A stretch of 7,410 bases of DNA. It comes from an uncultured Ruminococcus sp. (GTDB taxonomy: Bacteria > Bacillota > Clostridia > Oscillospirales > CAG-272). Under the pieces are notes generated by a model, which worked only from the letters and a program-made list of their open reading frames with translations, was not told the origin of the DNA and did no database searches. Made by a program: the position numbers and the translations under genes. This document shows positions 6,903 through 7,410 of the stretch, piece after piece (the stretch's first letter is position 1; each line of letters begins with the position of its first letter). The stretch lies in assembly GCA_902783755.1 (NCBI GenBank), contig CACZSC010000029.1, forward strand, positions 1 through 7,410. The letters run 5' to 3'.

Positions 6903-6916
6903 CCTGTGAACACAGG
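6903..6916. promoter_or_regulatory. Perfect inverted repeat, candidate operator
   Basis: CCTGTG and CACAGG are separated by AA, a 6-2-6 dyad. It ends 10 bp before the -35 box of the hydrolase promoter and lies in the divergent region, about 65 bp upstream of the -35 box proposed for the leftward unit. The position suits an activator site for the hydrolase, or a regulator shared by both directions. It has no U run, so it is not a terminator. No regulator gene is present in the window. Confidence 0.35.
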
Positions 6917-6926
6917 ACAGCCGCTT

Positions 6927-6955
6927 TTGCATTCCTGCGGCTGATGTGGTATACT
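6927..6955 (+). promoter_or_regulatory. Extended -10 promoter of the alpha/beta hydrolase gene
   Basis: A -35 box TTGCAT (6927-6932), a 17-bp spacer and a -10 box TATACT (6950-6955) preceded by TGG (6947-6949) form a good sigma-A promoter with an extended -10 element. Transcription should begin near 6962, giving a leader of about 36 nt before the ATG at 6998. Confidence 0.8.
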
Positions 6956-6982
6956 TGTACATAAACAAAACATCCATTTTCT

Positions 6983-6988
6983 GGAGGG
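6983..6988 (+). promoter_or_regulatory. Shine-Dalgarno of the alpha/beta hydrolase gene
   Basis: GGAGGG lies 9 nt before the ATG at 6998. It is 6 nt before an in-frame GTG at 6995, so the GTG immediately preceding the ATG is an alternative start that would add one residue. Confidence 0.8.
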
Positions 6989-6997
6989 CGTGACGTG

Positions 6998-7410
6998 ATG
7001 GATCAGAATCTCTATATTACCGAAGAAAAGTACATCGAGACGATGAAGACGAAAGCTGAGCCGTATCTGGACGCACGGAGAGAATCCGGGTTCATCGAGA
7101 CTTCCGACGGGAAGGAACTCTATTATGAGAATTACAGGGCAGACGAACCGAAAAGCTCCATCGTGATCCTGCACGGAGTCACGGAGTCGGTATCCAAGTA
7201 TCACGAGCTTGCCTATTATTTCCTGAACGCCGGCGCGAACGTCAGCCTGCTGGAGCAGCGGGGACACGGCAGGAGCTACAGGGAAGTCGACAACAACATG
7301 ATCACGCATATCGACGATTTCGAGCGTTATGTGGATGATTTTACGGATTTTCTTCTCGAAAAGTCCCCGAAGGACGACCTGCCGAGATACCTGTTTGCCC
7401 ATTCCATGGG
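6998..7410 (+). CDS. Alpha/beta hydrolase, monoacylglycerol lipase/lysophospholipase type (3' end outside window)
   Basis: The open frame runs from the ATG to the window end (137 full codons) without a stop, so only the N-terminal part is visible. Translation shows the fold's landmarks: a core strand leading to the oxyanion-hole HG (59-60, in IVILHGVTES), the loop EQRGHGRS (86-93), the helix HIDDFERYVDDF (104-115) and the nucleophile elbow with S136 in AHSMG at the very end. The first residue of the elbow is Ala in place of the Gly common in G-x-S-x-G, which is tolerated in many such enzymes. The RGHGxS and DDFxxYVDD features point to the serine hydrolase group that includes monoacylglycerol lipases and PldB-like lysophospholipases. 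A roughly 30-residue N-terminal extension precedes the first strand. No signal peptide, so a cytoplasmic enzyme. The Asp and His of the triad lie beyond the window. It has its own promoter and is divergent from the TelA unit. Confidence 0.9.
   Translation, partial: MDQNLYITEEKYIETMKTKAEPYLDARRESGFIETSDGKELYYENYRADEPKSSIVILHGVTESVSKYHELAYYFLNAGANVSLLEQRGHGRSYREVDNNMITHIDDFERYVDDFTDFLLEKSPKDDLPRYLFAHSM

Larger units (their letters stand above)
6770..6997. promoter_or_regulatory. Divergent promoter region between the membrane protein gene and the hydrolase gene
   Basis: The 228 nt hold a leftward -10 region (6801-6811), a rightward promoter (6927-6955), the dyad at 6903-6916 and a small palindrome ATCCGGAT (6865-6872). 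No small gene with a credible ribosome binding site was seen here, and no RNA gene was recognised. Confidence 0.6.

Noticed and set aside
6812..7402. Minus-strand open frame of 196 codons at the right end
   Set aside because: It is antisense to the hydrolase gene, which shows clear family motifs, and it covers the divergent promoter region.

Overview
The window looks like chromosomal DNA from an anaerobic Bacillota of the class Clostridia, perhaps near Oscillospiraceae/Ruminococcaceae. This is inferred from family content (a lipoprotein sugar-type solute-binding protein with a Clostridia-style GEWTLDKL motif, an ABC-F ATPase with a QQRRWNRERN linker, a TelA-family protein), from AGGAG-type ribosome binding sites on some genes, and from a base composition near 50% GC judged by eye. 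No rRNA, tRNA, CRISPR array, insertion sequence or phage gene was seen. The window is densely coding: five complete genes lie on the minus strand, and one gene starts on the plus strand and runs off the right end.

Layout from left to right. (1) Positions 1-36 hold a minus-strand terminator. (2) Positions 50-1603 encode an extracellular solute-binding lipoprotein with its own promoter (TTGACA, 17 bp, TTTAAT at 1639-1667); promoter, gene and terminator together form a self-contained single-gene unit with no transporter permease or ATPase partner in view. (3) Positions 1733-3676 encode a two-domain ABC-F ATPase, a soluble ribosome-acting family and not a transporter subunit. (4) Positions 3699-3728 hold a near-perfect bidirectional terminator squeezed between the ABC-F start and the gene upstream. 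(5) Positions 3737-6769 hold three genes read leftward: an unrecognised eight-helix membrane protein, a TelA (toxic anion resistance) family protein, and a membrane-anchored TPM-domain protein with a Gln/Asn/Arg-rich tail. (6) Positions 6770-6997 are a divergent promoter region. (7) From 6998 to the end is the first part of an alpha/beta hydrolase of the monoacylglycerol lipase/lysophospholipase type.

How they may work together: the three-gene unit is the most coherent set. The TPM gene starts 4 nt after the TelA stop, which argues for joint expression, and the products (an integral membrane protein, a soluble helical TelA protein, and an exported TPM domain tethered to the membrane) could form one envelope-associated assembly. 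That is inference; no function has been shown here. The ABC-F gene has no Shine-Dalgarno sequence and starts only 22 nt after a strong terminator, which raises the question of how it is transcribed and whether read-through is regulated. The hydrolase and the three-gene unit are divergently transcribed, with a small perfect inverted repeat just upstream of the hydrolase promoter that could be an operator.
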